Positions 1 through 6,492 of a DNA stretch of 8,816 nucleotides are shown in pieces (position 1 is the stretch's first letter; every line of letters starts with the position of its first letter). Source of the stretch: Nitrospirota bacterium (GTDB lineage: Bacteria; Nitrospirota; Nitrospiria; Nitrospirales; Nitrospiraceae); assembly GCA_016195505.1 (NCBI GenBank), contig JACPZN010000315.1, positions 1-8,816 on the forward strand, in the 5' to 3' direction. Under the pieces are notes generated by a model. That model was not told where the DNA came from. It ran no database searches and was given only the letters and a program-made list of their open reading frames with translations. The position numbers and the translations under genes are program-made.

Positions 1-980
1 ACGCGGCGGTTCTTGGCACGCCCGGTTTCTGTGCTGTCGCTGGCGATCGGGTTGATGTCCCCGTGGCCGGCCGCCGATAAGTTGCCGTTCACGCCGCCGG
101 CCCGCAGGGCCTGAGCGGCACTATTGGCACGAGCGGCTGATAGCTCCTTATTGGACGGGTACTTCTTCTTCAACGTACTCCTGATCGCGATGTTGTCGGT
201 GTATCCCGCCACATGCACCCGCTTTTCCGGGAAGTCTTTGAGGACGCCACCCACACGCTTCAAGGCATCGGTATCCCCGTCCTTCAACTGGTCTTGCCCT
301 GAATCAAACAGCAGGCCGGAAGCTAAATTGATCGTGAGGGCGTCGCCGGATTGATGGACCGACACAGTGCCCTTTGAAATTTCCGGTTGCAGCGCCTTCA
401 GGAGGTTTTTCTCAGCCTTGGCCAAGCTGCCCTTGCTCTGATCCAGTTGTCCCTCGAGCTCCGCAATCCGGTGCTTCGCAGCCGCCAGCTCCGCAGCCAG
501 TTTATCCTTGTCACCCGCGGCACTCCCCATAGCCGCCAGCTGTCGCTCGAGGTCGGCCACCCGCTGTTTCGCAGCGGCCAATTCACCGGCAAGCTTGACC
601 GCGTCAGCCGCACCGCTTTGCATGGCGGCTAGTTTCGACGCAAGCTGGTTTCGGTCTCTTCTGGCCGCCAACAATTGGCTTTCCAGCGAGCCCGGATCCC
701 TGGTGCTGAGCGATGCGATCTGGCCATCGCGGTCGGCGAGTTGGCGCTGGGTTGCCGCGAGCTCGTCAGCCAGCCGTTGACGCTCTCGTTCGAGGGCCGC
801 GAGACGCGCGGCCATATCGTCCGATGCAGCAGGGGCGGCCATCGCCTTCGCACCAGGGCATTGCCCACTCTGCACGTAGCCGTACCAACCGTCACGAGTG
901 CACACGACCGGCTGTTTGATATACGTAGAGCAGCCTGCCACAGCGACCAGGCTTGTCGCCAGGATGGCGGGCTTCAACAT
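1..980 (-). CDS. OmpA-family coiled-coil lipoprotein (C-terminus cut by window edge)
   Basis: I read 326 codons from the ATG at 980 to the window edge; the frame never stops. Residues 1-17 form a lipoprotein signal ending in the lipobox V-A-G-C, with C17 as the lipidated residue. Two further cysteines (C27, C41) lie in a short tryptophan/tyrosine-rich segment. Residues about 56-195 are Ala/Leu/Glu/Arg/Gln heptads, a long coiled coil containing a duplicated unit (about 129-151 and 160-182). From about 205 comes an OmpA-C peptidoglycan-binding domain: the strand around F225-D226, then GYTDN with D262 and LSAARA with R284, the Asp and Arg that in this family bind diaminopimelate. The last readable residues, AKNRRV, are the usual end of the fold, so few residues are missing. 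The likely role is tethering the outer membrane to peptidoglycan. A purine-rich GGAGAAGGAG at 992-1001 precedes the start, 11-12 bases away. It lies downstream of mscL on the same strand. Confidence 0.9.
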   Translation of the reverse strand, partial: MLKPAILATSLVAVAGCSTYIKQPVVCTRDGWYGYVQSGQCPGAKAMAAPAASDDMAARLAALERERQRLADELAATQRQLADRDGQIASLSTRDPGSLESQLLAARRDRNQLASKLAAMQSGAADAVKLAGELAAAKQRVADLERQLAAMGSAAGDKDKLAAELAAAKHRIAELEGQLDQSKGSLAKAEKNLLKALQPEISKGTVSVHQSGDALTINLASGLLFDSGQDQLKDGDTDALKRVGGVLKDFPEKRVHVAGYTDNIAIRSTLKKKYPSNKELSAARANSAAQALRAGGVNGNLSAAGHGDINPIASDSTETGRAKNRR

Positions 981-1082
981 CTGCGTGATAATCTCCTTCT
1001 CCTAAATTGCGCGGGTCACGCATCCTGTGAGTCTCCCCACTGCCCGCATCGTGGACATCCCGTTGCAACGACGGCTCGGCGT

Positions 1083-1505
1083 TTACTGCCGGCCTTTGAG
1101 CGCGTCGCGTATTTCCATCAACAATTTTTCTTCGTTGGTCGGAGCCGGCGGCGGAGCCGGAGGGGCGGGCGGCGCTTCTTTCTTAAACCGGTTGACCTGC
1201 TTGACCAACATGAAGATCACGAACGCAATGATGATGAAGTCGAATGTAGCTTGAAGGAAGACCCCGTAATTGATGGTGGGCGCTCCCGCCGCTTTGGCTG
1301 CCGTCAATGAGGGTTGAGGCGTATTCGATAGATTGATGAACAGGCTGGAGAAATCCACCTTCCCCATCATCAATCCAATGGGAGGCATGAGCACATCGCT
1401 GACGAGCGACGACACGATCTTTCCAAAAGCCCCTCCAATAATGACACCTATCGCCATATCGAGGACGTTCCCCTTCATGGCAAACTCTTTGAACTCTTTC
1501 AACAT
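1083..1505 (-). CDS. mscL: Large-conductance mechanosensitive channel MscL
   Basis: This 140-residue protein is a normal-length MscL, the homopentameric inner-membrane valve that opens near lytic tension to release solutes during hypo-osmotic shock. The amphipathic N-terminus (MLKEFKEFAMKGNVLDMAIGV) is diagnostic. TM1 is about residues 14-38, with the small-residue pore stretch GVIIGGAFGKIVSSLVSD. A periplasmic loop rich in Ala/Pro/Thr follows, then TM2 at about 81-103. The linker at 107-123 is charged then strongly proline-rich (APPAPPAPPPAP) and leads to the C-terminal helix NEEKLLMEIRDAL, which forms the cytoplasmic bundle. The start is fixed by GGAGGAG at 1511-1517, five bases upstream of ATG. 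The leader holds a stable hairpin (1543-1566). The OmpA-like lipoprotein follows after about 100 bp without an obvious terminator, so cotranscription is possible. Confidence 0.97.
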   Translation of the reverse strand: MLKEFKEFAMKGNVLDMAIGVIIGGAFGKIVSSLVSDVLMPPIGLMMGKVDFSSLFINLSNTPQPSLTAAKAAGAPTINYGVFLQATFDFIIIAFVIFMLVKQVNRFKKEAPPAPPAPPPAPTNEEKLLMEIRDALKGRQ

Positions 1506-1542
1506 AGTTACTCCTCCACGGAGAGCGCGGTTTAGTGCAATG

Positions 1543-1566
1543 CCGCGAGCGGTCTATCGCTTGCGG
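1543..1566 (-). promoter_or_regulatory. Hairpin in the mscL 5' leader
   Basis: The arms CCGCGAGCG (1543-1551) and CGCTTGCGG (1558-1566) surround a 6-nt loop. In the mscL-sense RNA eight of nine positions pair, with one A-C mismatch. It lies about 38 nt upstream of the mscL start and about 25 nt upstream of its ribosome binding site. There is no T-tract, so it is not an intrinsic terminator. It may be a leader structure or a protein site; the function is unknown. Confidence 0.4.
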
Positions 1567-1701
1567 GTGGTATCGAAGCTATAGCGAATGGTCCGAAAGT
1601 ACATGTTGTCCTTTTGCCGGGTCCCCCTTTGAGGATTGCAGCTATTAATGAGTCGTTCACATTCTCGAACCTTGACGATGGTCACGACATCACAAATGCT
1701 A

Positions 1702-1778
1702 CTAGGGCTGTCAGACCCTACCAACTAAGACACGGACGTATAGAGTACTTCCCTAGACGTTATAACTAATGTGGTAGG
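1702..1778. repeat. Cluster of overlapping, mutually exclusive inverted repeats
   Basis: Three stems share bases and cannot all form. TAGGG (1703-1707) can pair with CCCTA (1716-1720). CTAGGG (1702-1707) can also pair with CCCTAG (1751-1756). CCTACCA (1717-1723) can pair with TGGTAGG (1772-1778). The palindrome GTTATAAC (1759-1766) lies between them. Each arm is only 5-7 bp, so part of this may be chance. It lies 200-270 bp upstream of mscL. Confidence 0.3.
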
Positions 1779-1824
1779 AGGAAGACTGAGACGGGGAAGC
1801 AAGCAATGTTGATGCCTTTCCATA

Positions 1825-1845
1825 ATTTGAAATATGTATTCAAAT
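1825..1845. promoter_or_regulatory. Operator-like inverted repeat ATTTGAA-N7-TTCAAAT
   Basis: There are two perfect 7-bp arms (1825-1831 and 1839-1845) around a 7-bp AT-rich spacer, in the most AT-rich part of the gap between mscS and mscL. The arm-to-arm geometry fits a dimeric DNA-binding protein better than a terminator, because the stem is AT-only apart from one G-C pair and has no T-run. No regulator can be named. Confidence 0.3.
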
Positions 1846-2007
1846 AATTCAGTTGGTTGTCTCTTTCTGGTAATTCCTACGTCGATGTCAGGACCTTAAT
1901 GCAATCATTCGTTGTGGCGCTCTGGCAAAGCGATAGCCACACTGCCACAGGGCTGCTGACAGAAAATCGTGAATGGGTTTTCCAAACAGCGTGAAACCAG
2001 TGAGTCT

Positions 2008-2796
2008 CTACACTGTCGTAGTCGTGACAGAGGCGGGAAACTCAATCTGGGCAGCTCGAAAACGTTCGATGATGGCCTTGTTGAGCTCGCCCTGGGCGGA
2101 AGCGTAGTGAGAAACCGCTGTCCAGGGTTCGACGGCGATCGTGACGGCGGGATGTCCAAGGCTGCCGACCCCGATAGAGGGAGCCGGATCTTTTAAGACA
2201 CGCGGGTGATTGATGATGATGTCCTGCACAATGGCCAATGCCTGATTAAGATCCGTCTTATACGCGACATCGACGGTAAGATGGATCTGGCGAATGGTTC
2301 CAAAATTATGCAGGATCTCGCCGACAATCTTGCGATTCGGAATGATGACACGCGACCGGTCCGGGTGCACCAGCGTCGTCGAGAAGATGTCGATCACGAC
2401 GACGTCGCCGTGGACACCGAGAAAGGAAATGTGTTCCCCGACTTTGTAGGGTTTGGTGAAGATGATCGAGAGCCCGGCCATCACGTTGCTCAAGACGCCC
2501 TGCAAGGCAAGACCGATGCCGACGCCGGCCACGCCGACGCCGGCGACCAGTGGAGCTATCGGCACACCAAGTGTCTGGAGGGCAATCATAGTTGTAAAGA
2601 GCAGCACGATAATTTTCACGATGCGAACCAGCAGCAACCGCACCGGCGGCTCGAGAGTTTGCCGTTCGAGCGACTGCTGCGTGAAATTGCCCGCCCAGCG
2701 GGACGCCATCACGCCCACGGCGAAGATGCAGAGGGCGACCAGGGCCTGCAGGCCGTACTGCACGGCGTATTGAGTCACGGTATCCATGGCATTCAT
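2008..2796 (-). CDS. mscS: MscS-family small-conductance mechanosensitive channel
   Basis: At 262 residues this is a compact MscS-type channel without extra N-terminal domains. In this family a heptamer in the inner membrane gates solute efflux at moderate tension. Membrane segments lie at about 15-33, 55-76 and 80-113. The last is the pore helix TM3, with the characteristic alternating Ala/Gly run (AGVGVAGVGIGLALQGVLSNVMAGLSIIF) followed by the signature KPYKVGEHISFLGVHGDVVVID. The beta domain has the conserved RVIIPNRKIVGEILHNF, and a cytoplasmic alpha/beta domain runs to the C-terminus (VTVDVAYKTDLNQALAIVQDII and on). The first ATG (2796) is preferred over M4 because GGGAGG (2805-2810) lies eight bases upstream. 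Its upstream neighbour asmA is separated by a palindromic element. Which MscS subfamily it belongs to, and so its exact conductance, is not decided by sequence alone. Confidence 0.95.
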   Translation of the reverse strand: MNAMDTVTQYAVQYGLQALVALCIFAVGVMASRWAGNFTQQSLERQTLEPPVRLLLVRIVKIIVLLFTTMIALQTLGVPIAPLVAGVGVAGVGIGLALQGVLSNVMAGLSIIFTKPYKVGEHISFLGVHGDVVVIDIFSTTLVHPDRSRVIIPNRKIVGEILHNFGTIRQIHLTVDVAYKTDLNQALAIVQDIIINHPRVLKDPAPSIGVGSLGHPAVTIAVEPWTAVSHYASAQGELNKAIIERFRAAQIEFPASVTTTTV

Positions 2797-2890
2797 GTGC
2801 GCAGCCTCCCTAGCCGGGGCGTTGATAAACTACCTGGGCAACTTCAGGAACGTGGGGGTCCGTAGACTCACAGCCCACGCTACATCCTTC

Positions 2891-3016
2891 GCGGGCTGTT
2901 CAGAAAGGCCGTCCAGAAAGGCCGCAGCGAGCGAAAAGACGAGGCGTACATTCTTTCGTACGGTGAGTCTTTGTGCGATGCGAGAACGCCGCTGGCGGAC
3001 TTTATCAACAGCCTGC
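2891..3016. repeat. 126-bp imperfect palindrome (REP/MITE-like) between asmA and mscS
   Basis: The two halves are near-reverse complements. The outer arm from 2891 reads GCGGGCTGTTCAGAAAGGCC and the reverse complement of the right end reads GCAGGCTGTTGATAAAGTCC. The match continues with CCG and CCAG, then becomes looser. Near the centre AAAGAC pairs again, and CGTAC (2945-2949) pairs with GTACG (2958-2962) around an 8-nt loop. It would fold into one long hairpin in RNA from either strand. Its right edge meets the first base of the asmA stop codon. I recall very similar sequences dispersed in Nitrospira genomes, but that memory is not checked. It may end or protect the 3' end of the asmA transcript. 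Confidence 0.75.
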
Positions 3017-4665
3017 TAGTGGCCCATCAATCCTTTGAGCAGATCTTGACCTTCCTGTTTCAGGTCTTGAGGTTTCGTCGTGCCCTTGAGCAATCCACCG
3101 ATTGCTTCTTCCGCTTTCTTTTTCACCTGCTCCTGCACGTTCCCCGTCATACCCTTCATGTCGAGCCCATAGGACGGCGCTTGGGCGGTACCGGTGATGG
3201 TGAGCGGAAGGCTCAATCGGCCCTCTTTCAGTGCGATCTTGGCGACCGGCGAAACACCGGCGATCTTCTGACTCAAGTCCTGCGACAGGTTCAGCTTCAC
3301 GGTCAGGTTCAGTTTTTGATCGAATCCGATGGTGCCTCCCCCGGTGGCCTGAAAATCGTGGCTGTCCATCAAGAGGCGCTGCACGTTGATGATCCCTTGC
3401 TTGATAGCGAGATCCGTTTCAATCGTCGAAAACGCCGTGGCTTTGGCATCGTCGAGCGATATGCCGACGACTTTCAGGATCGAGAGGGCTTCTTGGACAA
3501 GATTCACGCCCTCGATCTTCCCCTCTTTCACCGCGACGTGACCGGTCCCTTCCAGGGCCTTGGTGAGGTCCGGCATGGAGAATCCACGGCCTTGCAGGGA
3601 GAGGTCGGCTCCCGCTGTCCCGCTGATCGATACTTGTGTCGCCGCGACGGCATTGAGGGCAGGACCAAGTTGCAAGCCTTGAATCGTCACGGTGCCGTTG
3701 AATGGCGGAGCATCGGAGCCGGCGATCAGTTTGCCCTGCCCCTTCGCCTGTCCGTCGAACAGTTGAAATGAAAGGGTATTCAGTTTGGCCTCTTGCCCCT
3801 TCACCTCCGCCGCGATTTGGAGATTTTTGATGTCGACCGGTTTATGCAGCGGAAGCGCTATCGGTAGATTTGCCGTATTGATTACCGGCGAACTGATGTT
3901 CACGGTGGCGTCATGGCCCACGGTCTTTCCGGTGATGGTGAAATCGGTCTTTCCCAAGCCGAGTTGGAGATTGATCGCCTCAATGTCCGTGGTTTCTGTC
4001 AGGGGACCAAAGGTCCCGTCGAGTTTCACCGGCATGTTGAATGGTTGGACAAGAGAAGCGAAATGCAGGCTCGGAGTCTGGCCGAGCCGAACGGATTGGA
4101 GAAGGAGTTCCAAATCCTGCAAGACATACTCGGTCGGCTTGGCGGCAGACAGATCACGGTAGGTTAGTTTTCCACCCGCTATCGAAACTCGATCCACAGC
4201 CAGCATCGCCAGGATCTTGAGCGGCCCTTCGGTCGACGGGATCGGAGCGCGCGACGGAGTTTCAGGCAACGCCACGCCTTTTCGGCCGATGGTCGAGGCG
4301 TTCAGAACGCCGTTCTTATTCTTGATGACCGTAATAACAGGATCGCGGAGCGTGATTTCTTCCACCTCGACTTTGCCGCTGAGCAACGGCATGAGTTTGA
4401 CGCCGACGTCCAACGACGTGAGGGTGGCAAAGGAACCCGAGCCAAATCCCGGGTCGTCCAGCACGGAAAATCCGGCAACCCGGGTGCCGATCCGCGGCCA
4501 GATCGTCAGCCGGATGTCTTGCAGTTGAATCTTGCGATTGAGCGATTCCTCGATGATCGGCTTGTACTGGTCTTGGTACTTGTTGAGGTCGATCAGGAAG
4601 GGCAGCGAGAGCACGAGCCCGACGACCAAGAGGACCACGACGAGCAAGCCCATCATAATTTTCAT
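3016..4665 (-). CDS. AsmA-family envelope protein
   Basis: This 549-residue protein starts with one uncleaved membrane anchor (residues about 4-24, MGLLVVVLLVVGLVLSLPFL) followed by the typical AsmA N-terminal region: DLNKYQDQYKPIIEESLNRKIQLQDIRLTIWPRIGTRVAGFSVLDDPGF. The body is beta-strand-rich with alternating hydrophobic residues, and the AsmA C-terminal signature follows at about 355-510 (AGADLSLQGRGFSMPDLTKALEGTGHVAVKEGKIEGVNLVQEAL, then TDLAIKQGIINVQRLLMDSHDFQATGGGTIGFDQKLNLTVKLNLS). The tail is Lys/Gln/Glu-rich. AsmA-type proteins span the periplasm as beta-groove proteins implicated in lipid transport between membranes and outer-membrane homeostasis; a specific substrate cannot be inferred here. 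The start is fixed by AGGAGGA (4672-4678), six bases upstream of the ATG. A candidate promoter lies just upstream. The stop TAG touches the palindromic element at 2891-3016. Confidence 0.9.
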   Translation of the reverse strand: MKIMMGLLVVVLLVVGLVLSLPFLIDLNKYQDQYKPIIEESLNRKIQLQDIRLTIWPRIGTRVAGFSVLDDPGFGSGSFATLTSLDVGVKLMPLLSGKVEVEEITLRDPVITVIKNKNGVLNASTIGRKGVALPETPSRAPIPSTEGPLKILAMLAVDRVSIAGGKLTYRDLSAAKPTEYVLQDLELLLQSVRLGQTPSLHFASLVQPFNMPVKLDGTFGPLTETTDIEAINLQLGLGKTDFTITGKTVGHDATVNISSPVINTANLPIALPLHKPVDIKNLQIAAEVKGQEAKLNTLSFQLFDGQAKGQGKLIAGSDAPPFNGTVTIQGLQLGPALNAVAATQVSISGTAGADLSLQGRGFSMPDLTKALEGTGHVAVKEGKIEGVNLVQEALSILKVVGISLDDAKATAFSTIETDLAIKQGIINVQRLLMDSHDFQATGGGTIGFDQKLNLTVKLNLSQDLSQKIAGVSPVAKIALKEGRLSLPLTITGTAQAPSYGLDMKGMTGNVQEQVKKKAEEAIGGLLKGTTKPQDLKQEGQDLLKGLMGH

Positions 4666-4688
4666 TACGGTTCCTCCTGGTGAATACC

Positions 4689-4718
4689 AGTATAGAAAGA
4701 CAGACCAGCAAAAAGCAA
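4689..4718 (-). promoter_or_regulatory. Candidate sigma-70-type promoter of the AsmA gene
   Basis: Read on the minus strand, TTGCTT (4713-4718) and TATACT (4689-4694) are separated by 18 bp. The second hexamer matches the -10 consensus at 5 of 6 positions and the first matches the -35 at 3-4 of 6. Transcription would begin around 4682, giving a leader of about 17 nt that still includes the AGGAGGA ribosome binding site. This is a consensus match only. Confidence 0.35.
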
Positions 4719-4804
4719 TGTGAGCAAGCGAGGCCTGAGGCCCCAGGGCATCAGTCGAGCAATCTTGGATTTGGCTGACCCTCCTGCTTCCCTCGGCTCA
4801 CGCC

Positions 4805-6253
4805 TTACCGGCAGGAAAAATGGCAGTATTCGATCGGGCTGGCAGGAGCGGTCAAGGCGATGTTGACGGTATCGGGGTCATAGCCGACCTCTTCCAAGTC
4901 TTTGGCCGCGCGCGTCAATTCTTCTTCGGTCAGATAGGCGACGGTGTCGGAGATCCCCTGGCGCTTCAGGGAGAGCAGCATGCCGTTCAATGTCTCGCGT
5001 TCTTCCGGCGGCATGTTCTTCCCCAGCGGGAAATCGAGCACCCGGCTATAGGGACTCTCACAGGTTTCGTTCAGTGCCTTGATGGTTTTGAGCACGAGCC
5101 GATCCTGCTCCCATGCTTGAAGCTTCGGCCCAGCCGAGGGATGGGTCGCCAGGAGATCCATGAGCGTCATAACGTTGGTGTTTAACGAACGGCCCACAAA
5201 TTCGCGCTGCGGCTCAAAGATCACTTGCTTCATCCCCAAGTGCTTTGCTACGGCTTCGACCAGGACGAAGTTGATCATGAAGTTGTATTGGCCCCCGAAT
5301 TGGCCGTAGCAGGGCTTCTCCGGATCATTCAGAACTTTCATATCCGCAGTTCCTGCATCGAAGGCGCTGAACCCGACCGCGTCCGGTGCCAATAAACGCT
5401 TGGCTTCCTTCAGAGTCGCAAACGCCCCCAGATTGATGGGCACCAAGACTTGCTCGTCGAGAGGCTTGAGAAATTCCGTGATGGTCTTCCGGTAGGGCAC
5501 ATCCTTCCATTCGACTTTCCGGTACTCTTTTTCCCAGATGAGATCATCCAGGAACGGAGGAAAGGTCTTCAGAGCATCGAGGTCCTTCGCCTCAAACGCC
5601 CGCACGAAGGTCGACCAATCCTGGATCTTGGCGTGGAGTGATTCACTGAGGTTGGGACGGAGATACTCTTCCTCAATATCACCTGCATTCTTCACCATCA
5701 GCTTGGTCGGCAGGTCGTTCCACAGCTCGTTGCAGATAACTCGATCGACGGTCCCGTCGGCCAGTCCTGCCAGATGCTCGACCGATGCACGATAGATTTC
5801 AACACGTTCCCGATGGGCGGCAAGGTCAGGGTGAGCCAAGGCTCCGTCCAAAACCGGCTGCTGCCAATCGACCATGACGTATCGAACGAGTGGGTACACC
5901 AGGCCCTGCTTGTCGAGGGTCTTGAGATGGCTGAGAAAGCAGGCGGCGAGGTTGCCGTTGCCAGGTCCCAGTTCCAGAATCGTAAGAGGTGACGGGTGAC
6001 GGGTGACGGGTGACGAGGAAGATCCCGACTGGTCACGCGTCACGCGTAACGCGTCACGTTTTACGACTTTTTCGTAATAGTCCGCTGCAAGCGCATGGGC
6101 GAGCCGGTAGTCGGCTGAGGCAAATGTCTGGTAATAGGTGCGCAGTTTGTCCCCTCGCAGCCCATAGAAAATCTGGTTGAGGTGGGCCTGCCATTGATCG
6201 AGCGGTTTGTAATCCCCGATCAGCTGGGGAAGGGCATCAGCGTCTTGCAACAT
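4805..6253 (-). CDS. MidA/NDUFAF7-like class I SAM-dependent methyltransferase with an in-frame heptamer-repeat insert
   Basis: This 482-residue protein has a Rossmann methyltransferase core. Motif I is LTILELGPGNGNLA (residues 90-103), the acidic strand end is YVMVDWQQPVLDGAL (D129), and VDRVICNELWNDLPTKLM (169-186) matches the 'NE-DALP' motif of the MidA/NDUFAF7 family (COG1565-like). In that family NDUFAF7 methylates an arginine of a respiratory complex I subunit; a similar target is possible here but unproven. The C-terminal 150 residues are less typical and end in a Cys-containing CHFSCR. Residues about 66-89 (RDALRVTRDQ and following) are encoded entirely by two inverted heptamer arrays (5988-6059) and are probably an acquired surface loop. 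The ATG is the furthest possible start because an in-frame TGA lies two codons upstream. Its ribosome binding site is weak. It is probably not a DNA methylase: no NPPY/DPPY or PC motif is visible. Confidence 0.8.
   Translation of the reverse strand: MLQDADALPQLIGDYKPLDQWQAHLNQIFYGLRGDKLRTYYQTFASADYRLAHALAADYYEKVVKRDALRVTRDQSGSSSSPVTRHPSPLTILELGPGNGNLAACFLSHLKTLDKQGLVYPLVRYVMVDWQQPVLDGALAHPDLAAHRERVEIYRASVEHLAGLADGTVDRVICNELWNDLPTKLMVKNAGDIEEEYLRPNLSESLHAKIQDWSTFVRAFEAKDLDALKTFPPFLDDLIWEKEYRKVEWKDVPYRKTITEFLKPLDEQVLVPINLGAFATLKEAKRLLAPDAVGFSAFDAGTADMKVLNDPEKPCYGQFGGQYNFMINFVLVEAVAKHLGMKQVIFEPQREFVGRSLNTNVMTLMDLLATHPSAGPKLQAWEQDRLVLKTIKALNETCESPYSRVLDFPLGKNMPPEERETLNGMLLSLKRQGISDTVAYLTEEELTRAAKDLEEVGYDPDTVNIALTAPASPIEYCHFSCR
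5988..6059. repeat. Inverted pair of heptamer arrays inside the methyltransferase gene
   Basis: The plus strand shows four perfect tandem copies of GGTGACG (5988-6015), a 16-bp spacer (6016-6031), then four copies of GTCACGC (6032-6059), the third with one change (GTAACGC) and the last ending in T. The second array is close to the reverse complement of the first, so the whole 72 bp can form a hairpin with 28-bp arms. Its length is a multiple of three and it reads through the gene as 24 codons without a stop. Confidence 0.9.
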
Positions 6254-6346
6254 CGTTCAAACCCGTTCGTGATGAGTGGGGTGACAAGTCGGCAGAATCC
6301 TAGCAGATGGCCTGAAAGACCCGCAATGGGCGCTCGGGGGGTGATT

Positions 6347-6445
6347 AGCTGTCAGCTCTCAGCCTTCAGTGTGAATAAGAATCACCTCCGAGACGTCTTC
6401 GTGATCAATCAGAAGCGGAGTGCTGACGGCTGAACGCTCATAGCT
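6347..6445. repeat. Second inverted pair of heptamer arrays, intergenic
   Basis: The left array is AGCTGTC, AGCTCTC, AGCCTTC (6347-6367) plus a decaying fourth unit. The right array is GCTGACG, GCTGAAC, GCTCATA, GCT (6422-6445). The core TCAG repeats every 7 bp on the left and CTGA on the right. The reverse complement of the right arm matches the left at about 18 of 24 positions. The interior carries another inverted repeat, ATCAC...GTGAT, around the palindrome AGACGTCT. The architecture is the same as at 5988-6059. It lies between the divergent starts of the methyltransferase (6253) and the secreted protein (6493). Confidence 0.75.
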
Positions 6446-6455
6446 CCCCTGTTCC

Positions 6456-6484
6456 TTGACAGCCTTCGTAAGACAGGTGTACCA
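6456..6484 (+). promoter_or_regulatory. Possible promoter of the secreted protein gene
   Basis: A perfect TTGACA (6456-6461) lies 32 bp before the ATG at 6493. The -10 position is poor: TGTACC at 16-bp spacing or TACCAA at 18, each 3 of 6. If used, the transcript would begin within a few bases of the start codon, so translation would be leaderless or nearly so, in keeping with the lack of a good ribosome binding site. Confidence 0.25.
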
Positions 6485-6492
6485 AACAGGAT

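Larger units (their letters stand above)
1506..2007. other. Gene-free 502-bp region between mscS and mscL, rich in inverted repeats
   Basis: I find no convincing gene here; the open frames have no good start or protein-like composition. The middle part (about 1640-1900) is more AT-rich than the flanking genes. It should carry the mscL promoter and leader and the end of the mscS transcript, but I cannot point to a strong -35/-10 pair or a hairpin followed by a T-run. It contains the mscL leader hairpin (1543-1566), a cluster of competing stems (1702-1778), the 8-bp palindrome GTTATAAC (1759-1766) and the inverted repeat ATTTGAA-N7-TTCAAAT (1825-1845), listed separately. Confidence 0.6.

Noticed and set aside
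675..1310. 211-codon plus-strand open frame across the OmpA and mscL genes
   Set aside because: It is a shadow of two clear minus-strand genes, with Arg/His-rich, non-protein-like composition.
1914..1940. GTGGC...GCCAC hairpin after mscS as a terminator
   Set aside because: There are only 5 bp in the main stem, a large interior and no T-tract on either strand.
4732..4742. GGCCTGAGGCC palindrome as a terminator after the methyltransferase
   Set aside because: The loop would be three bases with 4-bp arms, and the short T-run on the minus strand is too far away.
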